From UBA8389 sp035719105 (GTDB taxonomy: Bacteria > Bacteroidota > Bacteroidia > Bacteroidales > UBA1402): a DNA stretch of 64,000 nucleotides. A program made the position numbers and the translations under genes. The notes below the pieces were generated by a model that saw only the letters and a list, made by a program, of their open reading frames with translations, did not search any database and was not told the origin of the DNA. Of this stretch, positions 9,801 through 16,243 are shown piece after piece (position 1 is the stretch's first letter; each line of letters starts with the position of its first letter). Location of the stretch: the NCBI GenBank assembly GCA_035719105.1, contig DASTGN010000004.1:62001-126000 (forward strand), given 5' to 3'.

Positions 9801-10055
9801 TATGCGGTCAATTTCTTGCTCAAAGAGCGGACGGTTCCGACCAGCAGTAATGAAAACATTGATTTGAAAAAAATCATGAAAATATTAAAGGATAGCGGTT
9901 TCCGAGGCTACATGCCCATCGAAACCCTTTCGACCAAGACGCCTTCCAAAGACAATGCTCAACCCAACCAAACGAAGACCCTTTATGACCCTTTCACGGT
10001 GGTTCCTGCTTTCTTAAAAGAAGTGCGTTCAGCCATGAATGTTGCGTTTAACTAA
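6891..10055 (+). CDS. Exported three-enzyme fusion: DUF1080 + alginate-lyase-like domain + TIM-barrel isomerase
   Basis: A 1054-residue exported protein. Residues 1-20 form a signal peptide ending FAQ. A small beta domain (about 21-115) precedes a DUF1080/3-keto-disaccharide hydrolase domain (about 120-327; begins IVLFNGKNLDAW, contains NGGVYLQSRYE). A Lys/Gly linker follows (about 348-371). Residues about 405-750 resemble the Alginate_lyase (PF05426-type, PL5/PL38-like) alpha-helical toroid: HPGVLLNLDQLNEI, IKIMNAWSTTLVEGHN, GNCENGNKELAMCEALI. Residues about 766-1054 are an AP-endonuclease-2-type TIM barrel closely similar to those encoded in the next three genes (DAVNLTGYYFPGYP, IQNHGDFL, MPIETL). 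The reading frame is intact with no internal start that would split it. It would act in the periplasm or at the cell surface. In the TIM domain Gln replaces the first metal Glu and the HxH strand is NFLLKE, so chemistry may differ from the cytoplasmic relative. Fusion of lyase and post-lyase enzymes suggests channelling, which is inference. Confidence 0.85.
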   Translation: MKKLVIALLLMTFSWNGFAQKVDKIDSFAGDWQVKGGTYFAQVYLSKEGNYKVNLTTDLTSRNAPEAVLDGTKSDGNQLILRGEGWEGKIEKGNLHIEKAGKVLDMKHFYRRSPTMNAAPPKNAIVLFNGKNLDAWTKVLEKDWLTGGTPVDNWKILPGGILQVEPHPAGQYESVITKQKFGDVKIHLEFRLLGEVTNGGVYLQSRYELNIKDAYGAVGGTPIGFGNISDPKDLYPAVNPAFPPMEWQTFDIDFRAPRFDATGTKKTENARITVVHNGVTIYENVELKGVKGSTGRLGEAGVGPIYLQEHGASYQFRNIWVIDKTLKGTEAYQTKVDETTVETDNSTEVKKSGTKTGGKKTGGKNGGGKKIESTYAEESNPAYAATTVQLTAFPGQEPAPSAGFTHPGVLLNLDQLNEIKNRVANGVEPQKTAFEKMKASTLGAIDYAADPVEIVSCGPRSNPDLGCKVEQADCAAAYTQALLWYITGNKVYAENAIKIMNAWSTTLVEGHNYANGPIQAAWCGSVWPRAAEIIRYTYKGWSGADILKFQNFLRTQYLPSIIHGNCENGNKELAMCEALINIGVFNDDRAVFDLGLKMWRGRTPAYIYLKSDGPTPIEPPGCGTAIWGNKGLTPEFVDGLLQETARDTHHAWMAFASMTNGAETAYQQGVDLYAEQGKRMMAALEFEAQYLSPNNVPAPANLQFALNPTWEIAYNHFHNRMGFSLPKMALVIPTNRPTDANHHMVWETLTHGEMGAVGIQKKTTSGIKVALESYSFAKLLNDRIKDESKGISLFDFLEFSANNNFDAVNLTGYYFPGYPNVPSDEYIASIRKKAADLGLDICGTGVRNDFGNPDPEKRAADVKLVKDWIDVAVKLGAPVVRIFSGALPVGYENKWDEVARYMAASIKECADYAKTKGIKLAIQNHGDFLKTADETIKLLKMIHASNVGLTVDTGYFLTEDPYVDIAKVMPYAVNFLLKERTVPTSSNENIDLKKIMKILKDSGFRGYMPIETLSTKTPSKDNAQPNQTKTLYDPFTVVPAFLKEVRSAMNVAFN
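7935..8003 (+). repeat. Lys/Gly-rich linker repeat inside the fusion gene
   Basis: The DNA repeats units encoding GGKKTGGKNGGGKK between the DUF1080 and lyase-like domains. This low-complexity segment is a flexible, positively charged hinge and marks the domain boundary. Confidence 0.7.
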
Positions 10056-10070
10056 TAACTTCCAATCATT

Positions 10071-11051
10071 ATGAAAGACTATTCCAGATTCTTCCTAAAA
10101 AATACATTATTGGTTTTGATCGCAGCGGTGTTGATTTGTTTTTTCAGCACCACCGTTGCCGCTCAAAAACCAATTTTGAGAAAAGGCGCACCTTACGTAA
10201 AAACGAGTTTGAACGCTTATTCCTTTAATGAATTGCTGACGAATGGATTGAAAGACAAGGACAAAGGCATGTCAATTTTCCAGCTTCTTGATTTTTCGGC
10301 CATTCAGAATTTTGATGCCGTCGATTTGACGGGCTATTTTTTCCCCGGTTACCCAAAGGTCCCCAGCGATGAATTTATTTACGCAGTGAAAAAAAGAGCC
10401 TTTCAATTGGGATTGGACATCAGTGGAACAGGAGTTAAAAATGATTTTGCAAATCCCGACCCTGCCAAAAGGGCTGCCGATGTTCAATTAGTTAAAGATT
10501 GGATTGATGTCGCTGTGAAATTAGGGGCTCCCGTGATTCGGGTTTTTGCCGGTGAAATCCCTCAAGGTTACGAAAACAAGAGAGAGGAAGTGGCTACCTA
10601 CATGGCTGCCAGTTTGAAAGAATGCGCCGAATATGGAAAGCTTCGCGGCGTATTGGTCGGTGTCCAGAATCATGGCGATTTTTTACAGACTGCAGAACAA
10701 TGCATCGATATGATCAACCGTGTTCACTCGGATTGGTTTGGTTTAATCGTTGATACTGGTAAATTCCTTACAGAAGATCCTTACGTAGATATTGAAAAAA
10801 CAATGCCCTATGCAGTAAACTTTCAATTGAAAGAAAGCCCGTTCGGCCCTCGCAGCACGGTAAAGACAGACCTTCCAAGATTGATGAAAATTATCAAGAA
10901 AAGCGGGTATAGAGGCTATTTACCCATAGAAACCTTGCAGATCAAGGGAGATCCAAGGCCAGTTCCTGACATTCCATATAACCCCTACGTTCTGGTTCCC
11001 CAATTTTTAAAGGAAGTAAAAGCAGCCATTAATGCAGAATACAATCAATAA
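10071..11051 (+). CDS. Exported TIM-barrel isomerase/epimerase-like protein, tandem paralogue 1
   Basis: A 326-residue protein with an N-terminal hydrophobic signal (about residues 8-32, ending TVAAQ), then one AP-endonuclease-2-type TIM barrel. Landmarks are TSLNAYSFNELL, DAVDLTGYFFPGYP, GVKNDFANPDPAKRAADV, VGVQNHGDFL, IVDTGKFLTEDPYVDIE, NFQLKES and YLPIETL. It is clearly homologous to the C-terminal domain of the upstream fusion and to the next two genes, and lies 15 bases after the fusion gene. Compared with the cytoplasmic relative at 3759-4595, the first metal Glu is Gln and the HVHIKD strand is VNFQLKE; the Asp and the last Glu remain. It probably acts in the periplasm on a sugar or keto-sugar made by the neighbouring enzymes. 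Reaction unknown. Confidence 0.85.
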   Translation: MKDYSRFFLKNTLLVLIAAVLICFFSTTVAAQKPILRKGAPYVKTSLNAYSFNELLTNGLKDKDKGMSIFQLLDFSAIQNFDAVDLTGYFFPGYPKVPSDEFIYAVKKRAFQLGLDISGTGVKNDFANPDPAKRAADVQLVKDWIDVAVKLGAPVIRVFAGEIPQGYENKREEVATYMAASLKECAEYGKLRGVLVGVQNHGDFLQTAEQCIDMINRVHSDWFGLIVDTGKFLTEDPYVDIEKTMPYAVNFQLKESPFGPRSTVKTDLPRLMKIIKKSGYRGYLPIETLQIKGDPRPVPDIPYNPYVLVPQFLKEVKAAINAEYNQ

Positions 11052-11058
11052 TATAAAC

Positions 11059-12045
11059 ATGAAGAACCTATTTTTCACTCTACTGTTGTTGGCTTCTTAC
11101 GGAACGACTTTGTTTGCGCAAAACAAGTTGGAAGTAGTGCGTGTAGGAAAGGCTGAAGTTAAAATAAGCCTGAACGCCTATTCCTTTACTAAACCCCTTT
11201 TGAATTACTCCAAAGGGAGAGCCAATGGACCGACCATGTCCCTGTTTGAAATGATGGATTGGGCAGCCGAACAAGGCTTTGACGCTGTCGACTTGACTGC
11301 CTATTTTTTCCCTGGATATCCAGCCGTTCCCAACGACAACTATATCAATGATTTGAAAAGGCATGCCTTTCAACTTGGCCTGGATATCAGTGGTACCGGT
11401 GTTCGTAACGATTTTGCAAACCCTGATCCAGCCAAAAGGGCTGCCGACGTCAAACATGTCAAGGAATGGATTGATGTTGCCGAAAAATTGGGCGCACCGG
11501 TCATTCGGGTTTTTTCAGGTCCCATCCCAGCCGGTTACGAGAATAAATGGGATGAAATCTGTACGTACATGGCTGCGAGTTTAAAAGAATGCGCCGATTA
11601 TGGAAAACAACATGGCGTTTTGATCGGTGTGCAGAATCATGGAGATTTCCTGAAAACTGCCGACCAAACAATCAAATTGGTTAAAATGGTGAACTCAGAT
11701 TGGTTCGGCGTTATTGTCGATGCGGGTTATTTCATTACTCCAGACCCCTACGTCGACATCGAAAAAGTGATGCCCTATGCCGTCAACTTTCAATTGAAGG
11801 AAAGTGTTTTTGGAGCCGCCAGTCCCATAAAAACGGACTTGAATCGCATTATGTCGATAATTAAAAGGACAGGTTATCGTGGTTATTTACCGCTCGAAAC
11901 GCTTTCACCTTTAGGTGGCAATAAAAATAAAAACCAATCGAACAGCACCGATTTGAACAATCAAAAGCCCACTTACGACCCCTATGTCACCGTACCTGCG
12001 TTTTTAAAGAAGGTCAAAGAGGCTCATAAACAAGCATTTAAATAA
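11059..12045 (+). CDS. Exported TIM-barrel isomerase/epimerase-like protein, tandem paralogue 2
   Basis: A 328-residue paralogue of the preceding gene. The ATG at 11059 is chosen because it gives a clean signal peptide (MKNLFFTLLLLASYGTTLFA); an in-frame ATG at 11032 would overlap the previous gene and add nine polar residues. The barrel shows DAVDLTAYFFPGYPAVP, GVRNDFANPDPAKRAADV, VGVQNHGDFL, IVDAGYFITPDPYVDIE, NFQLKES and YLPLETL. An Asn/Lys-rich insert (about residues 300-315, NKNKNQSNSTD) precedes the last helix. The same changes at metal-ligand positions are seen as in the other exported copies (Gln for Glu, no HxH). The gap to the upstream stop is 7 bases, so it is in the same operon. 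Function by analogy only: sugar isomerase, epimerase, or hydratase/lyase. Confidence 0.84.
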   Translation: MKNLFFTLLLLASYGTTLFAQNKLEVVRVGKAEVKISLNAYSFTKPLLNYSKGRANGPTMSLFEMMDWAAEQGFDAVDLTAYFFPGYPAVPNDNYINDLKRHAFQLGLDISGTGVRNDFANPDPAKRAADVKHVKEWIDVAEKLGAPVIRVFSGPIPAGYENKWDEICTYMAASLKECADYGKQHGVLIGVQNHGDFLKTADQTIKLVKMVNSDWFGVIVDAGYFITPDPYVDIEKVMPYAVNFQLKESVFGAASPIKTDLNRIMSIIKRTGYRGYLPLETLSPLGGNKNKNQSNSTDLNNQKPTYDPYVTVPAFLKKVKEAHKQAFK

Positions 12046-12059
12046 TAAATATCATTCAA

Positions 12060-13700
12060 ATGAAAAAACATACACGCACCTTAGCGGGATTTTCGCTGTT
12101 CTTTTTAGCAGCCTCCCTGAACGTCAGTTTTGCACAAGATCCCATTAAATTCGAGAATCTTTTTGACGGTAAAACCTTGGATGGTTGGCAACAAATTCAA
12201 GGAACAGCCAAGTACGAAGTCATAGACGGAATGATTGTAGGAACTACGGTAAAGGGTTCACCCAACAGTTTCTTAGTCACTAAAAAACTATACGGAGACT
12301 TCGTCCTTGAGTTGGATTTTAAGGTTGACGAAGGCTTGAATTCCGGCATTCAGTTCAGGAGTACTACCGACAAAAACTACAAAGACGGTATTGTCCATGG
12401 TTATCAGGTAGAAATTGACCCTGCACAAAAAGAACTTTATTCCAAAGATCCGAAAAACTACAAGGACAATGGAGAGGTTGTGGCTCCGGGCACAGAGCCA
12501 AGAAGCTGGACTGGAGGTATTTACGATGAAAAACGTCGTGGTTGGTTGAACGATCTGACGCACAATGAAGCAGCCAGAAAAGCGTTTAAACCCGGTGAAT
12601 GGAACCATTTTAGAATTGAAGCAACGGGATACAGAATGTATACGTGGATTAATGGGGTTTTGGCTTCTGCACTGTTTGACGACATGACTCCCTCCGGCTT
12701 TATCGGGCTGCAGGTACATGCAACCAATGCCCCCAAGCCGATGAAGGTATATTGGAAAAACATTGTCATTCAAGATCTTGCAAACAATTCAGCCGCTTTG
12801 GACAAAACCAATCAAGATTTGACAAAAAAACAGACCAATTCGGCAGTAAAAACGAGTTTGAACGCCTTCTCGTTTGCTAAAAAGCTAAACAGCAATGAAA
12901 TGTCACTAACTGATTTGATTGACTACGCTGCAACCCATGGTTTTGACGCAGTTGACCTCACCGGTTATTATTTCCCGGATTATCCCGCCATTCCGAGCGA
13001 TGAATACATCAACAACCTGAAAAGACATGCTTTCAAAATGGGTATCGACATCAGCGGAACCGGTGTGAGAAACAATTTTGCCGATCCGGATCCTGCTAAA
13101 AGAGCAGCCGATGTCAAACATGTCAAAGAATGGATCGATGTGGCTGTAAAACTGGGCGCTCCGGTAGTCAGAGTCTTTGCTGGCCCAATTCCTGCCGGTT
13201 ACGAAAACAAATGGGATGAGATTTGCACGTATATGGCTGCCAGCTTAAAGGAATGTGCCGATTATGGAAAGCTCAAGGGCGTATTGGTCGGGGTTCAAAA
13301 TCACGGTGACTTCTTGAAAACAGCGGATGAAACCATAAAACTGATCAAAATGGTGAATTCGGATTGGTTGGGTGCCATTGTCGATGTTGGTTACTTTATC
13401 ACCCCAGATCCTTATCTCGATATTGAAAAGATTATGCCTTACGCCGTAAACTATCAGGTCAAGGAAAGCCCATTCGGCGTGCTCAGTCGTGTTCGGACTG
13501 ATATGCCTCGCCTGCTGAGAATCATCAGCAACAGCGGATACAGAGGTTATTTACCCATCGAAACCTTGGGTGACAAAGTGTTAAAAGGTCAACCCAAGCC
13601 GGCTTTCCCCTTTAGACCTTACGATGCCGACCAAATGGTTCCGGCATTGCTAAAAGAATTAAAAACAGCCATTGCTAACGAATACAAAGCATCAAAATAA
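12060..13700 (+). CDS. Exported DUF1080 (3-keto-disaccharide hydrolase type) + TIM-barrel fusion
   Basis: A 546-residue exported protein. The signal peptide is residues 1-26 (ending VSFAQ). DUF1080 spans about 28-240: ENLFDGKTLDGWQQIQG, LELDFKVDEGLNSGIQFRS, GEWNHFRIEATG, GFIGLQVHA. This concanavalin-like fold is annotated in Pfam as 3-keto-disaccharide hydrolase. After a short Thr/Asn/Lys linker a TIM barrel runs from about 266 to the end (TSLNAFSFAKKL, DAVDLTGYYFPDYP, VGVQNHGDFL, IVDVGYFITPDPYLDIE, NYQVKES, LPIETL). It shares the changed metal-ligand positions of the other exported copies. The stop codon abuts the next ATG directly. DUF1080 plus TIM barrel in one chain, next to Gfo/Idh/MocA genes, suggests successive steps of a keto-sugar pathway; that is inference. 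Confidence 0.87.
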   Translation: MKKHTRTLAGFSLFFLAASLNVSFAQDPIKFENLFDGKTLDGWQQIQGTAKYEVIDGMIVGTTVKGSPNSFLVTKKLYGDFVLELDFKVDEGLNSGIQFRSTTDKNYKDGIVHGYQVEIDPAQKELYSKDPKNYKDNGEVVAPGTEPRSWTGGIYDEKRRGWLNDLTHNEAARKAFKPGEWNHFRIEATGYRMYTWINGVLASALFDDMTPSGFIGLQVHATNAPKPMKVYWKNIVIQDLANNSAALDKTNQDLTKKQTNSAVKTSLNAFSFAKKLNSNEMSLTDLIDYAATHGFDAVDLTGYYFPDYPAIPSDEYINNLKRHAFKMGIDISGTGVRNNFADPDPAKRAADVKHVKEWIDVAVKLGAPVVRVFAGPIPAGYENKWDEICTYMAASLKECADYGKLKGVLVGVQNHGDFLKTADETIKLIKMVNSDWLGAIVDVGYFITPDPYLDIEKIMPYAVNYQVKESPFGVLSRVRTDMPRLLRIISNSGYRGYLPIETLGDKVLKGQPKPAFPFRPYDADQMVPALLKELKTAIANEYKASK

Positions 13701-14891
13701 ATGAGCCCGATGGAAAAAAAAGTTGTTCGTGCCGGTATTATCGGTTCCGGCTTCGCTGCGAGGTTCCACTACGATGCCTTACAACATGTCTATAACACAA
13801 AGGTCGAAATAGTTGGCGTTTACTCCAAAAGTCCGGATGAATTGTTGGATTTTGCTACAACAAGAGGCATTCAGATTTTTGATTCGATGGAAGAGCTGAT
13901 CGCCGCTTCGGACATTTTGCATGTTTGTACGCCACCGGTCACGCATGAACCTATCGCTATCGCTGTTCTGAAGCAAGATAAAGATGTGATCATCGAAAAA
14001 CCGTTTACCGGCTATTTTGGTGATGGCACCAGCGAATTTTGCGGGGACACCTTTCCTCGCGAAGTAGGTTTTAAAAAAGCGGTCGAAAGTATTCAACGTT
14101 TGTTGGATGCCGAAAAAGCAAGTAAAGGCTCCATCATGTATGCCGAAAATTGGGTGTATGCTCCTGCCGTTCAAAAAGAAAGGGAAGTGATCGAAAAAAC
14201 GCACGCTCAGATTTTATGGATTCAGGCTCAACAATCGCATTCCGGATCACATTCTCTCGATTATGGGAAATGGCGGTTGGCTGGCGGTGGTTCCTTGATG
14301 GGTAAAGGTTGTCATCCCATTGCCGCAACCATTTACTTGAAACATGTGGAAGGAAAGGTTCTGAATGGTACACCCATCCGACCAAAATCCATATCCTGCA
14401 GAACACACGCCATTACCCGCATGGACAATTTCAGGAATGAAGGCCACCTGAAGGACACGTACACCGATGTGGAAGACTACGCTTACACGCATCTTGTTTT
14501 TGAGGATGGTACCATCGCCGATGTGGTAGCCAGTGAGCTATTGCATGGAGGAGTCAAGAACTTCGTTGAAGTCCATGCCAACAATCACCGAACCATTTGC
14601 AACATTACGCCAAACAATGCCATGCAGACCTATAATCCAGTTGATGAGAACTTTAAGGATATTTATGTGGTTGAAAAAACAGGCACCAAGCAAGGGTGGT
14701 CAAACATTTCGCCAGACGAAGGTTGGTTCAACGGATATCAGCACGAAATGGACGCCTTTTATCGTTCTTCCGCTTATGGTGACCCGATCGAAAGCAACAG
14801 CAAGTTGGCTTCGGACGTCATCTCTACCATTTACGCCGCTTATTTATCGGCAGAAAAGAACGGTGCAGAAGTGCCCGTCACCATTTTATAA
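13701..14891 (+). CDS. Gfo/Idh/MocA-family NAD(P)-dependent oxidoreductase (cytoplasmic)
   Basis: A 396-residue oxidoreductase without a signal peptide. The N-terminal Rossmann fold has AGIIGSGFAARFHYDAL (GxGxxA) and the family signature KDVIIEKPF (about residue 100) that contributes the catalytic Lys. The C-terminal alpha/beta substrate domain includes GGGSLMGKGCHPIA, which carries the usual Gly-rich segment and active-site His. Members oxidise or reduce sugars, inositols and related polyols at a ring hydroxyl. An insert of about 25 residues after EKPF (TSEFCGDTFPREVG) is longer than normal. The gene starts immediately after the upstream stop (an in-frame ATG nine bases later is an alternative) and is followed 12 bases on by the MFS transporter, so import and oxidation are likely coupled. 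Confidence 0.9.
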   Translation: MSPMEKKVVRAGIIGSGFAARFHYDALQHVYNTKVEIVGVYSKSPDELLDFATTRGIQIFDSMEELIAASDILHVCTPPVTHEPIAIAVLKQDKDVIIEKPFTGYFGDGTSEFCGDTFPREVGFKKAVESIQRLLDAEKASKGSIMYAENWVYAPAVQKEREVIEKTHAQILWIQAQQSHSGSHSLDYGKWRLAGGGSLMGKGCHPIAATIYLKHVEGKVLNGTPIRPKSISCRTHAITRMDNFRNEGHLKDTYTDVEDYAYTHLVFEDGTIADVVASELLHGGVKNFVEVHANNHRTICNITPNNAMQTYNPVDENFKDIYVVEKTGTKQGWSNISPDEGWFNGYQHEMDAFYRSSAYGDPIESNSKLASDVISTIYAAYLSAEKNGAEVPVTIL

Positions 14892-14903
14892 AAACAACTC
14901 TTT

Positions 14904-16193
14904 ATGGAAACACCAAAAGTTGGTAATTATCGGTGGGTGATTTGTGGTATGTTGTTTTTTGCAACAACCATCAATTACATTGACAGACAGGCAATTGGCT
15001 TGTTAAAACCTATCCTGGAAGTCAAGTTCCAGTGGTCGGAAGTAGATTACAGCTACATCGTGATGGCTTTTGCCGCCATGTATGCCCTGGGGTATCTATT
15101 TTTTGGAAATTTCATCGACAAGGTCGGATCTAAGGTTGGATACGGTGTTTCGGTAGTCGTCTGGAGTATTGCCGCCATGTTGCACGCCTTCGTCAAAAGC
15201 ACCTTGGGTTTTGGTATGGTCAGGGGACTTTTGGGTCTTTCACAAGCCGGTAACTTTCCGGCAGGCGTCAAAGCCGTCGCAGAATGGTTTCCTAAAAAAG
15301 AGCGCGCCTTTGCTACAGGAATCTTCAATTCTGGAACCAGTATCGGAGCAGTTATCGCACCGCTCTTGGTTCCACTGATCCTCGGTTTATATGGTTGGAA
15401 GGCTGCCTTCCTGATTACTGGAGCATTGGGTTTTGTCTGGATGATTTTCTGGATCATTTTCTACGAAATCCCCACGAGGCAAAAACGTCTGAAACAGCCC
15501 GAATTGGATTTCATCAACAGTGACTTCGATGAAACTGCTGTTCCGGAAACAAAAGTCAAGATTAAATGGACCAAACTGCTGGGCTTAAAGCAAACTTGGG
15601 TGTTTATTCTTGGTAAAGTGCTCACTGATCCTATTTGGTGGTTTTTCTTGTTCTGGCTACCAGCCTATTTTGCGGACACCTTCAAATTAGACCTTACAAA
15701 ACCAAGTCTACAATTGGCGGTCGTTTATGCGGCATCCACTTTTGGAAGCATCGGTGGTGGTTATTTGTCCTCTTATCTGATCAAACATGGCTGGCCTTTC
15801 TTGAAAGCCAGGAAAGCCACCTTGCTCATTGCAGCTTTGGTGGTAACACCTGTACTTCTTGCACAATTCGCCACTAATATCTGGGTGGCCGTAGCCATCA
15901 TCAGCATCGCCATGGCTGCGCATCAAGCCTGGAGCGCCAACATCTTTACGATTGTTTCCGATATCGTACCGAAAAAGGCCGTCAGTTCCGTGGTTGGCAT
16001 TGGCGGCATGGCTGGGTCGGTTGCCTCCACCCTTTTCCCATTGTTGGTCGGTGCACTGTTGGCTTTTTATAAAAATACAGGACACATTTCAGCCGGTTAC
16101 AATATTTTATTCATCATTGCCGGTTGTGCTTATTTGTTTGCTTGGCTCATCATTCATTTGTTGACTAAAAAAATGAAACCGATCGAAATTTAA
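14904..16193 (+). CDS. MFS transporter, hexuronate/ACS (ExuT-like) type
   Basis: A 429-residue integral inner-membrane protein with about 12 hydrophobic segments in two groups of six. The start has the motif TINYIDRQAIGLLKPILE, typical of the anion:cation symporter family that includes ExuT (galacturonate/glucuronate) and related acid-sugar carriers. After TM2 there is YLFFGNFIDKVGSKVGYG, matching the MFS loop motif, and then GLLGLSQAGNFPAGVKAVAE, a diagnostic ACS/ExuT sequence. It is placed between two oxidoreductase genes in the PUL operon, consistent with uptake of uronates or their unsaturated/keto derivatives from the periplasm by proton symport. The family is secure; the substrate is inferred. 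Confidence 0.9.
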   Translation: METPKVGNYRWVICGMLFFATTINYIDRQAIGLLKPILEVKFQWSEVDYSYIVMAFAAMYALGYLFFGNFIDKVGSKVGYGVSVVVWSIAAMLHAFVKSTLGFGMVRGLLGLSQAGNFPAGVKAVAEWFPKKERAFATGIFNSGTSIGAVIAPLLVPLILGLYGWKAAFLITGALGFVWMIFWIIFYEIPTRQKRLKQPELDFINSDFDETAVPETKVKIKWTKLLGLKQTWVFILGKVLTDPIWWFFLFWLPAYFADTFKLDLTKPSLQLAVVYAASTFGSIGGGYLSSYLIKHGWPFLKARKATLLIAALVVTPVLLAQFATNIWVAVAIISIAMAAHQAWSANIFTIVSDIVPKKAVSSVVGIGGMAGSVASTLFPLLVGALLAFYKNTGHISAGYNILFIIAGCAYLFAWLIIHLLTKKMKPIEI

Positions 16194-16243
16194 ATATTAA
16201 TTTCGTCACCTAATTTATTGAACATACCATCAAAATATCAAGG

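Noticed and set aside
12288..12773. 161-codon open frame on the minus strand inside the DUF1080-TIM gene
   Set aside because: Antisense to a well-supported domain with family motifs; the translation has no recognisable features.
9187..13700. Possible assembly artefact: repeated TIM domains as a collapsed or expanded repeat
   Set aside because: The four copies differ throughout in sequence, signal peptides and fused partners, so they are diverged paralogues, not repeated reads.
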